From contig NZ_QEKW01000011.1 of the NCBI RefSeq assembly GCF_003096675.1, forward strand, positions 1-64,000: DNA of 64,000 nt, written 5' to 3'. Made by a program: the position numbers and the translations under genes. Position 1 is the stretch's first letter, and every line of letters starts with the position of its first letter. This stretch comes from Actinomycetospora cinnamomea. GTDB taxonomy: Bacteria; Actinomycetota; Actinomycetes; Mycobacteriales; Pseudonocardiaceae. The notes under the pieces were generated by a model. It did no database searches. It was not told the DNA's origin and was given only the letters and a program-made list of their open reading frames with translations. Of this stretch, positions 45,272 to 53,188 are shown in pieces.

Positions 45272-47839
45272 ATGTCGGAGACGATCGAGCCGGCCACCGG
45301 TGCCGCGCAGTTCAACCAGCAGGGGCTCGCCGAGGGCGGCGGTGGTCCCGGCGGCGGCGGGACGCTGTTCCAGAACCAGCAGGGCGCCGTGACCGCACCC
45401 CCGTACATCTGCCCCGCCCACGGTGAGCGGGCAGCCTGCCCCGGGGAGTGCGACTACCTGCAGGACTACACCGCCTCCTACGGCGACCCGGCCGCTCAGT
45501 TCAACCAGCAGGGCCTGGCGGGCGGCGGCGGTGACGGCGGGGACGGCGGCACCTTGTTCCAGAACCAGCAGGGCGCCGGTGGCGGCGGGGCGCAGTTCAA
45601 CCAGCAGGGCCTGGCCGAGGGCGGCGGCGGCACCGGCGGCGGTGGCACCGCGTTCCAGAACCAGCAGGGCGCCGGTGGCGGCGATGGCGGTGCGCAGTTC
45701 AACCAGCAGGGTCTCGCCGAGGGCGGGGGCTCTGGTGGTGGCGGCGGGAACCTGTTCCAGAACCAGCAGGGCGCCGGCGGCGGCGGGGGTGCGCAGTTCA
45801 ACCAGCAGGGCCTGGCCGGCGGTGGGACCGGTGGCGGCGGGAACCTGTTCCAGAACCAGCAGGGTGCCGGCGGCGGCGGGGCGCAGTTCAACCAGCAGGG
45901 CCTGGCCGAGGGCGGCGGGGGCACCGGCGGCGGTGGCACCGCGTTCCAGAACCAGCAGGGTGCCGGCGGCGGGGGAGCCCAGTTCAACCAGCAGGGCCTG
46001 GCCGAAGGTGGCGGGGGCACCGGTGGTGGCGGCGGGAACCTGTTCCAGAACCAGCAGGGTGCCGGCGGCGGCGGGGCGCAGTTCAACCAGCAGGGCCTGG
46101 CCGAAGGTGGCGGGGGCACCGGTGGTGGCGGCGGGAACCTGTTCCAGAACCAGCAGGGTGCCGGCGGCGGCGGGGCGCAGTTCAACCAGCAGGGCCTGGC
46201 CGAGGGCGGCGGGGGCACCGGTGGCGGCGGCGGGAACCTGTTCCAGAACCAGCAGGGTGCCGGCGGCGGCGGGGCGCAGTTCAACCAGCAGGGCCTGGCC
46301 GAGGGCGGCGGGGGCACCGGTGGTGGCGGCGGGAACCTGTTCCAGAACCAGCAGGGTGCCGGCGGCGGGGGTGCCCAGTTCAACCAGCAGGGCCTGGCCG
46401 AAGGCGGCGGGGGCACCGGTGGTGGCGGCGGGAACCTGTTCCAGAACCAGCAGGGTGCCGGCGGCGGGGGTGCGCAGTTCAACCAGCAGGGTCTGGCCGA
46501 GGGCGGCGGTTCTGGTGGTGGCGGCGGGAACCTGTTCCAGAACCAGCAGGGTGCTGGTGGCGGCGGGGGAGCCCAGTTCAACCAGCAGGGTCTCGCCGAG
46601 GGCGGCGGGGGCACCGGCGGCGGTGGCACCGCGTTCCAGAACCAGCAGGGTGCCGGCGGCGGGGGAGCCCAGTTCAACCAGCAGGGTCTCGCCGAGGGCG
46701 GCGGCTCTGGTGGTGGCGGCGGGAACCTGTTCCAGAACCAGCAGGGTGCCGGTGGCGGCGGGGGTGCGCAGTTCAACCAGCAGGGCCTGGCCGAGGGCGG
46801 CGGCTCTGGTGGTGGCGGCGGGAACCTGTTCCAGAACCAGCAGGGTGCCGGCGGCGGTGACGGTGGCGCGCAGTTCAACCAGCAGGGCCTGGCCGAGGGC
46901 GGCGGCGGCTGGGGTGGCGACGGCGGGACGCTGTTCCAGAACCAGCAGGGTGCCGGCGGCAGCGGAGGTGCGCAGTTCAACCAGCAGGGTCTCGCCGGCG
47001 GCGGTGGAGGCACCGGCGGAGGCGGTGGCACCGCGTTCCAGAACCAGCAGGGTGCCGGCGGTGGCGGCGCGGCCCAGTTCAACCAGCAGGGTCTTGCGGC
47101 GGGCGCCAGTGGCGCCGCGCCCGGCGTAGCACCGGGCGTCGTGCCCGGTGACGGTGGCACCGGCGGTGGCGGGACGCTGTTCCAGAACCAGCAGGGTGCC
47201 GGTGGCGGCGATGGCGGTGCGCAGTTCAATCAGCAGGGTCTCGCCGAGGGTGGCGGGGGCACTGGTGGTGGTGGCGGGACGCTGTTCCAGAACCAGCAGG
47301 GTGCCGGCGGCGACGGCGGTGCGCAGTTCAACCAGCAGGGTCTCGCCGAGGGCGGCGGGGGCACCGGTGGCGACGGCGGGACGCTGTTCCAGAACCAGCA
47401 GGGTGCCGGCGGCAGCGGAGGTGCGCAGTTCAACCAGCAGGGTCTCGCCGAAGGCGGGTCCGGTGGGGGCTCCGGCGACGGCGGGGGCACCGCGTTCCAG
47501 AACCAGCAGGGCGCTGGTGACGGCGGGGCGCAGTTCAACCAGCAGGGCCTGGCCGAGGGCAGCGACGAGTTCTACGGCACCGCGCCGAGCTCCTCGGAGT
47601 CGTCGAGCTCGTCGGAGTCGTCCGGGTCGGGCGAGGAGGAGTCCTCCTCGTCGCTGTTCCAGAGCGAGTCCGGCGACGACGGCGGTTCCGGCTGGTCCGG
47701 CGAGTCGGAGTCGTCGAGCAGCAGCTCGACGGGCTCGGACTACGAGTCCGCGAGCGCGGCGAGCGACTCGGGCGGCGGGTCCGACTCCGGCGGGTCCGAC
47801 TCCGGCGGAGACAGCTCCGCCGAGTTCGCCGGCGGCTGA
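45272..47839 (+). CDS. QFNQQG/FQNQQG tandem-repeat protein, IniB position of module 2
   Basis: I know no family for this 855-residue protein. It is built from about 22 copies of a unit of roughly 33 residues, each with two related Gln/Asn motifs: QFNQQGLA then Gly-rich spacer, then (L/A)FQNQQGA and spacer. The first two copies are split by a Cys/His segment (CPAHGERAACPGEC at 47-60) matching the one in the module 1 protein. The C-terminus (about 765-855) is a Ser/Asp/Glu tail with SDYESAS, again like the module 1 tail (PEYEPAS). There is no signal peptide or membrane span. Regularly spaced Gln/Asn in Gly-rich repeats resemble functional amyloids or phase-separating scaffolds, but no such function is shown. 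ATG 45272 follows GAGAGGACGGGAG; the GTPase gene follows after 35 bp. Confidence 0.88.
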   Translation: MSETIEPATGAAQFNQQGLAEGGGGPGGGGTLFQNQQGAVTAPPYICPAHGERAACPGECDYLQDYTASYGDPAAQFNQQGLAGGGGDGGDGGTLFQNQQGAGGGGAQFNQQGLAEGGGGTGGGGTAFQNQQGAGGGDGGAQFNQQGLAEGGGSGGGGGNLFQNQQGAGGGGGAQFNQQGLAGGGTGGGGNLFQNQQGAGGGGAQFNQQGLAEGGGGTGGGGTAFQNQQGAGGGGAQFNQQGLAEGGGGTGGGGGNLFQNQQGAGGGGAQFNQQGLAEGGGGTGGGGGNLFQNQQGAGGGGAQFNQQGLAEGGGGTGGGGGNLFQNQQGAGGGGAQFNQQGLAEGGGGTGGGGGNLFQNQQGAGGGGAQFNQQGLAEGGGGTGGGGGNLFQNQQGAGGGGAQFNQQGLAEGGGSGGGGGNLFQNQQGAGGGGGAQFNQQGLAEGGGGTGGGGTAFQNQQGAGGGGAQFNQQGLAEGGGSGGGGGNLFQNQQGAGGGGGAQFNQQGLAEGGGSGGGGGNLFQNQQGAGGGDGGAQFNQQGLAEGGGGWGGDGGTLFQNQQGAGGSGGAQFNQQGLAGGGGGTGGGGGTAFQNQQGAGGGGAAQFNQQGLAAGASGAAPGVAPGVVPGDGGTGGGGTLFQNQQGAGGGDGGAQFNQQGLAEGGGGTGGGGGTLFQNQQGAGGDGGAQFNQQGLAEGGGGTGGDGGTLFQNQQGAGGSGGAQFNQQGLAEGGSGGGSGDGGGTAFQNQQGAGDGGAQFNQQGLAEGSDEFYGTAPSSSESSSSSESSGSGEEESSSSLFQSESGDDGGSGWSGESESSSSSSTGSDYESASAASDSGGGSDSGGSDSGGDSSAEFAGG
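45308..47553 (+). repeat. About 22 tandem repeats of roughly 99 bp
   Basis: The in-frame units each encode the QFNQQGLA and FQNQQGA pair. The copies around 46000-46480 are nearly identical at the DNA level, and the outer copies diverge in the Gly/Ser/Asp spacers. One copy near 47090-47150 has an inserted AAPGVAPGVVPG stretch. The pattern indicates recent array expansion and should vary in length between strains. Confidence 0.92.
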
Positions 47840-47874
47840 CCGGTACCGCCCCGCACCGTCCACCGAGGAGAACC

Positions 47875-49758
47875 ATGTCCGGGAAGCAGGCGCCGAGCGC
47901 CGCGGCACGCCACGCGGTCGAGACGCTCGACCTGGCCGTCAAGGGCGCCAAGGCCTACGAGCGCGACGACCTCGTGCAGAGGCTGTCCAGCGCTCGGCGC
48001 CTGCTGACCGACTCCACGGTGACGGTGCACGTGGTCGGCGAGTTCAAGCAGGGCAAGAGCTCGCTGGTCAACGGGTTGCTGACGGCCCCGGTCTGCCCGG
48101 TCGACGACGACGTCGCCACCTGCGTGCCCACGGAGGTGCGCTACTCACCGCACGTCACGGCGAGCGCGACCTTCGAGTCGATGCCGGGATCGGGCGGATC
48201 GGGCTGGACCGAGACGATCCCGCCCGGCGAGATCGCCACCTACGCGTCCGAGGCCGGCAACCCGGACAACAAGCGCCGCCTCACCGCGGTCACCGTCGGC
48301 CTGGACCGCCCGCTGCTGTCCAGCGGGCTGGTCCTGGTCGACACGCCCGGCGTGGGCGGCATCGGCTCGGTACACCACGCGACCACCGTCGGCAGCCTCC
48401 CGCAGTCGCACGCGGTCCTGTTCGTCACCGATGCCTCCCAGGAGCTGACCGCCGCCGAGCTGCGCTTCCTGCGGACCGTGCAGGAGCTCTGCCCGACCGT
48501 CGTCCTCGTCCTGACGAAGATCGATCTCTACCCGCACTGGATGCGCATCGCGGAGCTCGACCACGCCCACCTCCAGCGGGCCGGTGTGGACATCGAGATG
48601 ATCGCGGTCTCCTCCGAGCTGCGGTCCCTGGCCGCCACGGCGGGCGACCAGGCCCTCAACGCGGAATCCGGGTACCCCGCGCTCGTCGGACGGCTGGGCC
48701 GGGTGGTGGCCGAGGCCGAGCGGCTGGCCCTCGACGCGGTGGTGGTCCACGTCGTCTCCGCGATCGACCAGATGGAGGCGACGGCCACCGCGCGGCGTGA
48801 CGCCCTGGTCGACCCGGCCAACGCCGCCGCCCTCCTCGCGCGGCTGAGCGCGACCAAGGAGCGTGCCGACGCGCTGCGCGAGCGGTCCTCGAAGTGGCAG
48901 GTCCTGTTGCAGGACGGCTTCGCCGACATCGCCTCGGACGTCGAGTTCGACCTTCGCCAGCGCTCGCGCGCGGTGCTGCACGAGGCGGAGGCCGCCATCG
49001 ACGACGGCGACCCGGCGAAGAACTGGGAGCAGTTCGAGGAGTGGCTGCGCGAGCGGCTGGCGGGCGAGGCGATGGAGAACTACGCGCTGTTCGTCCGGCG
49101 CGCCAAGGAGGTCGCCGCCACGGTCGGTGAGCACTTCGAGCTCGCCGAGTCCGAGATCGTCACCGCGCGGACGGTCGCCGCCCCCGTGGACCTCGTGGGC
49201 GGGCTCTCTCTCGACGCCGGCTTCACCAACAAGAAGGCCAAGGGCGCCCTCGGAGCCGCGTTCAACAAGACCTACGGCGGCGTCCTCATGTTCACGATGC
49301 TGCCCGCGATCGTGGGCCTGGCCGTACCGTTGCCCGTCGGCCTGCTCGGCGGCGCGCTGCTCGGCGGACACGGGTACCGCGAGGAGCGCAAGCGCCAGCT
49401 CGAGCGCCGGCGCCAGGAGGCCAAGACCGCGGTGCGGCGGGTCATCGACGACTTCAACCTCCAGGTCGGCAAGGACTCCCGCGACGCGATCCGCCACGTG
49501 CAGCGTGAACTGCGCACGTCGTGGGGCGAGCGGGTCGCCGAGCTCCAGCGCTCCGCCGCCGCCGCGCTGTCCGCGGCCCAGGCGGAGGCCAAGGGCGGGG
49601 AGTCCGACGCGGGGACGCGCGAACGCATCGAGTCGGACCTCGCCACGCTCCAGCGGCTGCGGGCGCGCATCGAGGACCTGCGGGGCCACCTCGCCCGCAT
49701 CCGCACGGCGGAGGCTCCGGCGGCGGCGCCGGCGGCCGAGGCGGGGGTGCCGGCATGA
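47875..49758 (+). CDS. IniA-like dynamin-family GTPase, module 2
   Basis: The 627-residue protein is a bacterial dynamin-like GTPase. G1 is GEFKQGKS at 55-62, the threonine-rich CVPTEVR loop is G2, DTPGVGG is G3 at about 155 and LTKID is G4 at about 211. A long helical trunk follows, and a hydrophobic paddle (MLPAIVGLAVPLPVGLLGGALLGG) lies near 475-500. The C-terminal bundle ends in an Ala/Glu-rich tail. The length is close to mycobacterial IniA (about 640). ATG 47875 has GAGGAG upstream and begins MSGKQAPSAAARHAVETLDL, which anchors where homology with the module 1 copy starts. It precedes the IniC-like gene with an ATGA overlap. It likely binds the inner membrane face and remodels membrane or helps it under stress. 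Confidence 0.9.
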   Translation: MSGKQAPSAAARHAVETLDLAVKGAKAYERDDLVQRLSSARRLLTDSTVTVHVVGEFKQGKSSLVNGLLTAPVCPVDDDVATCVPTEVRYSPHVTASATFESMPGSGGSGWTETIPPGEIATYASEAGNPDNKRRLTAVTVGLDRPLLSSGLVLVDTPGVGGIGSVHHATTVGSLPQSHAVLFVTDASQELTAAELRFLRTVQELCPTVVLVLTKIDLYPHWMRIAELDHAHLQRAGVDIEMIAVSSELRSLAATAGDQALNAESGYPALVGRLGRVVAEAERLALDAVVVHVVSAIDQMEATATARRDALVDPANAAALLARLSATKERADALRERSSKWQVLLQDGFADIASDVEFDLRQRSRAVLHEAEAAIDDGDPAKNWEQFEEWLRERLAGEAMENYALFVRRAKEVAATVGEHFELAESEIVTARTVAAPVDLVGGLSLDAGFTNKKAKGALGAAFNKTYGGVLMFTMLPAIVGLAVPLPVGLLGGALLGGHGYREERKRQLERRRQEAKTAVRRVIDDFNLQVGKDSRDAIRHVQRELRTSWGERVAELQRSAAAALSAAQAEAKGGESDAGTRERIESDLATLQRLRARIEDLRGHLARIRTAEAPAAAPAAEAGVPA

Positions 49759-51320
49759 CCGGCCCGGTCGCGTCCGCACCGCCGCTGCTCGCCCGGGTGC
49801 GGATGCTGCTCGGGCGCGCGCTGCAGGTCTACGGCGGCGGCCCGCCGGCGCACGCGCTGCGCGACGCCGCGGTCCGGCTCGACGAGCCGTTGCGGGTCGC
49901 GATCGCCGGACGCCTCAAGGCCGGCAAGTCGACGCTGCTCAACGCCCTGGTGGGCCAGGAGCTCGCGGCCACCGACGCGGGCGAGTGCACGCGGATCGTC
50001 ACCTGGTTCCGCGACGGCCACACCTACCGCGTGATGGCCCACCCCCGGCACGGTCCGCCACGGCAGCTCCCACCCGGCCCGTCGGGCAGCCTGCTCGACG
50101 TCGACCTCGGCGGCTGGCGGGCCGAGGACGTCGACCGTCTCGTCGTCGACTGGCCCTCGGCGGCCCTGCGAACCCTGACCCTCGTCGACACGCCGGGCAT
50201 GGACTCCCTCAGCACCGAGATCTCCGGACGGTCGGAGACCGCGCTGGGCACCGACGAGGGCGCCGGGTCGCAGGTGGACGCCGTCGTCTACCTGATGCGC
50301 CACGTGCACACGTCGGACATCCGCTTCCTCGAGGCCTTCCGCGACGACCCCGCCGAGCGGCGCCCCATCAACACGATCGGCGTCCTCGGACGGGCCGACG
50401 AGGTCGGCCACGGACGGCCCGAGGCGCTCGAGAGCGCGGCGCGGGTGGCGCGCCGCTACAGCGAGGACCCCCGGGTGCGCGGCCTGTGCCAGACGGTGCT
50501 CCCCGTCGCCGGCCTGCTCGCCGTCACCGCGGCCACGCTGCGCGAGGACGAGTTCCGGGCGCTCGGCGCGGTCGCGGCGGCCCCGGAGGTCGACCGCGAA
50601 CGGCTGCTGCTCACCGCCGGGCGCTTCGTCGGGGCCGACGACGCCTTCGGGCTGTCGCACGAGCAGCGGGCGGCGCTGCTCGACCGGTTCGGCCTGTTCG
50701 GGGTCCGCCTCGGCACCCGCCTGGTGGTCAGCGGCGTCGCGACCACCGCCGGCGCGCTTTCCCGCGAGCTGCTCGACCGTTCCGGGCTCGTGCCCCTGCG
50801 TGAGGCCCTGGCGACGCGGTTCGCGGCGCGGGCCGAGGTGCTCAAGGCACGGTCGGCGCTGCTGACCGCCGAGGCCGTGCTGCGGCGCCACCCGGTGGAC
50901 CCCGCCAGCGGCCTCGACCGCGAGCTCGAGCAGATCTCCGCGTCCGCCCACGAGTTCGCCGAGGTCCGGCTGCTCGACCGGCTGCGCGCCGGGGAACTGA
51001 TGCTGACCGACCAGGAGCGCCGCGACGCCGAATGCCTCCTGGGGGCCGAGGGGGTCGACCCCGCGTCGCGGCTCGCGCTGCCCGCCGAGGCCCCGTCCGC
51101 CGATCACGTCCGGGCGGCACAGGCGGCCCTGACGCGGTGGCAGCGCCGTGCCGAGCACCCGACCTCGGTGCGCGAGGTGCGCGACGCCGCTCGTGTGCTC
51201 GTGCGGACCTGCGAGGGCCTCCTGCTCGGGGCGACGGGATGGTCGCCCCCGCGGCCGGCGCCCGCCGGCCCCGTCGCGCCGGTGCACCCGGCGCGGCCGG
51301 GCGCAGGGGTCCGGCGGTGA
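49755..51320 (+). CDS. IniC-like dynamin-family GTPase, module 2
   Basis: The 521-residue protein pairs with the preceding GTPase. G1 is GRLKAGKS at 52-59, CTRIVTWF supplies the G2 region and DTPGMDS is G3. LGRADEVG stands where the G4 specificity motif should be, though it is not a canonical N/TKxD. The rest is helical with no strong membrane paddle, and a Pro/Ala/Arg tail ends the chain. It aligns with the module 1 IniC-like protein from residue 10 on but lacks that protein's Pro-rich N-terminal tail. ATG 49755 overlaps the previous stop, and the next gene overlaps its stop, so four genes are translationally coupled. The length matches mycobacterial IniC (about 490) better than the copy 1 protein does. 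Confidence 0.88.
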   Translation: MTGPVASAPPLLARVRMLLGRALQVYGGGPPAHALRDAAVRLDEPLRVAIAGRLKAGKSTLLNALVGQELAATDAGECTRIVTWFRDGHTYRVMAHPRHGPPRQLPPGPSGSLLDVDLGGWRAEDVDRLVVDWPSAALRTLTLVDTPGMDSLSTEISGRSETALGTDEGAGSQVDAVVYLMRHVHTSDIRFLEAFRDDPAERRPINTIGVLGRADEVGHGRPEALESAARVARRYSEDPRVRGLCQTVLPVAGLLAVTAATLREDEFRALGAVAAAPEVDRERLLLTAGRFVGADDAFGLSHEQRAALLDRFGLFGVRLGTRLVVSGVATTAGALSRELLDRSGLVPLREALATRFAARAEVLKARSALLTAEAVLRRHPVDPASGLDRELEQISASAHEFAEVRLLDRLRAGELMLTDQERRDAECLLGAEGVDPASRLALPAEAPSADHVRAAQAALTRWQRRAEHPTSVREVRDAARVLVRTCEGLLLGATGWSPPRPAPAGPVAPVHPARPGAGVRR

Positions 51321-53161
51321 GCCGGCCCGGCGGCGCGCCGCCCGGGATGCCCCCGCACCTCTGGGAGCTGGCCAAGCGCGACGTCCGCACCGCGATCCCC
51401 GAACGGCTCCGCCGGGCCCGGACCTCGGGTGCCGAGGCTCCGGCCCGCGTGCGGCAGCTCGCCCGGCGCGCGGCCGGCGTCGCCGCGTCGGCCGGCGCCG
51501 TGGCCGCCGCGGTGGTCATCGGCCAGGGCTTCGCGGGTGCCGGGGACGTCACGCTGGCGGGCGGCACGACCCCGCTCGGACCGGCGGGCCCGGGGGGCGC
51601 CGAGGGGTTCGACGGGCTGGGTGGCGGCTCCGGCGGAGGATTCGGCGGAGGGTTCGGCGGAGGGTCCGGCGGCGGCTCCGCGGGCGGCTCCGCAGGCGCG
51701 GGTGGCACCGCGGGGACGGGCGGGGCCGGCGCGGGCGGGTCGTCGGCGACCGGCGGGCCTGACGGCCCCGGGGGCCCCGACGTCGTCGGCGGCGCCGCCA
51801 GCTCGACCGGCGGGTCGCTGGCCGACGGGCCGGTCGAGTCGGGTCTGGGCACCAGCTTCCGGGTGCAGGAGAGCGCCGAGCCGGGCAGCGAGGACTGGCT
51901 CGAGGTCGAGATCTTCCAGGACGTGTCGGTCACCGAGACCGCCGACGGGATGTTCCTGGTCCAGGCCGTCCAGGTCATCGTGATCCGGGACGACGACGGC
52001 AACGAGTACGTGTTCCGGGAGATCCATCAGGTCACGGTCCCCGACCCGCCGGGACAGGAGACCGACCTGTTCATCACCCAGTCCGGCTACGTGCACGTCA
52101 TCGAGAACCCCGACGGGTCGTTCACCCCCGTCACGACGGACTACGAGCTCGACGTCGCGTTCGGCTCCGACGGCGACGGGTTCGACGAGGTCACCATCGA
52201 CCAGGACGCCGTGGTCCGCCTGACCGACCGGGAGCAGGTGCCCGACGACGACGTCGGGGTCGTGCTGAGCTCGCGTGCGGTGTCGACCAGCGACGACACC
52301 GGCGACGAGGCCACGAGCACGATCTTCCAGGACCAGGTGCTGCTCGACGGGGAGGCCCCGCCCGGCGAGGTGACGACGGTGGTCGTCCACGACGACGACC
52401 CCTTCGGCCCGCCGGCGCTCACCGAGGTCGACGGCCGCTCCCAGGGCACGGGCACCTCCGGTACCGGCGGGTCACCCGCGACGACGGGCACGCCGGCCGG
52501 TGCCGCGACGCTCCCGGCCCCCGGTGGCGCCGCCGGGGCGGGCACGACCACCGCAGCGCCGCTGGCGAGCTCGATCGCGGCGCCCGCGGCCGCGGCGGTG
52601 ACCGCGCCGGTGTGGTCGTCGGGTACGCGGGAGGGCGGCCCGCGGGACCTCGACGATCTCGCGTGGGGAGGTGGCGGCGAGGGCACGGCCCCTGGCGGCT
52701 CCGTCCCCGCCGACACGTCCGACCCGTCCGACCCGTCCGACACGTCCGACCCGTCCGACTCGTCCGGCGCGTCGGGTCTGGCGGGCACGCCCGACACGAC
52801 CGACCCGGCCGGCACCCCCGGCACCCCCGCCGTGACCGAGGACCCCGCGGAGACCGTCGACCCCGGCCTGACGTTCGAGGGGGCCGCACCCGCCGACCGT
52901 TCGGGGGGACGGGGGGACGGCGCCGACGTCACGGGCCGCGAACCGGGCGGAGCCGCCACGGACGCGACGGGGACGACCGACGACCTGCGGGAGGACCCGG
53001 GCGCCGACACCGAGGCGGGGGACACCGTCGGATCGAGCGACACCGTCGCGTCGGCGGAGCCGGCGGGGTCGACGGAGCCGGCGGGGGCGAGCGAGGACAC
53101 GGGCCTCGTGGAGGACACCGACACCGGCGGGGTCGACGACACGTCGGCGTTGCTGGGCTGA
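51317..53161 (+). CDS. Single-span membrane protein with beta-rich extracytoplasmic domain, only in module 2
   Basis: This 614-residue protein has no family I recognise. A basic cytosolic segment of about 45 residues precedes a hydrophobic stretch (AAGVAASAGAVAAAVVIGQGFAGAG). A Gly/Ser-rich stalk of about 100 residues follows, then a domain at about 175-350 with strand-like, acidic sequence (VEIFQDVSVTETADGMFLVQA; VIVIRDDDGNEYVF). The last 230 residues are Thr/Pro/Gly/Asp low complexity, including TSDPSDPSD repeats. By the positive-inside rule the domain and tail are outside the cell. The GTG start overlaps the IniC-like stop (GTGA), and the Hsp70-like gene follows 27 bp later. Module 1 has nothing in this slot. 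It could be an anchor or sensor linking the cytosolic GTPases to the wall, an inference from position. Confidence 0.8.
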   Translation: MSRPGGAPPGMPPHLWELAKRDVRTAIPERLRRARTSGAEAPARVRQLARRAAGVAASAGAVAAAVVIGQGFAGAGDVTLAGGTTPLGPAGPGGAEGFDGLGGGSGGGFGGGFGGGSGGGSAGGSAGAGGTAGTGGAGAGGSSATGGPDGPGGPDVVGGAASSTGGSLADGPVESGLGTSFRVQESAEPGSEDWLEVEIFQDVSVTETADGMFLVQAVQVIVIRDDDGNEYVFREIHQVTVPDPPGQETDLFITQSGYVHVIENPDGSFTPVTTDYELDVAFGSDGDGFDEVTIDQDAVVRLTDREQVPDDDVGVVLSSRAVSTSDDTGDEATSTIFQDQVLLDGEAPPGEVTTVVVHDDDPFGPPALTEVDGRSQGTGTSGTGGSPATTGTPAGAATLPAPGGAAGAGTTTAAPLASSIAAPAAAAVTAPVWSSGTREGGPRDLDDLAWGGGGEGTAPGGSVPADTSDPSDPSDTSDPSDSSGASGLAGTPDTTDPAGTPGTPAVTEDPAETVDPGLTFEGAAPADRSGGRGDGADVTGREPGGAATDATGTTDDLREDPGADTEAGDTVGSSDTVASAEPAGSTEPAGASEDTGLVEDTDTGGVDDTSALLG

Positions 53162-53188
53162 CCGGCGCGGGACGGAGAGGAGAACGCG

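Noticed and set aside
45308-47553. Possible CRISPR array
   Set aside because: The repeats are in frame with a continuous protein, have no unique spacers, and no cas genes are present.
45170-47908. Leu/Val-rich 912-residue open frame on the minus strand opposite the repeat array
   Set aside because: It is the reverse complement of the Gln/Asn repeats (units read LLVELRT and LLVLEQ) and has no start signal or codon bias of its own. The plus-strand frame has a ribosome binding site and fits the module order.
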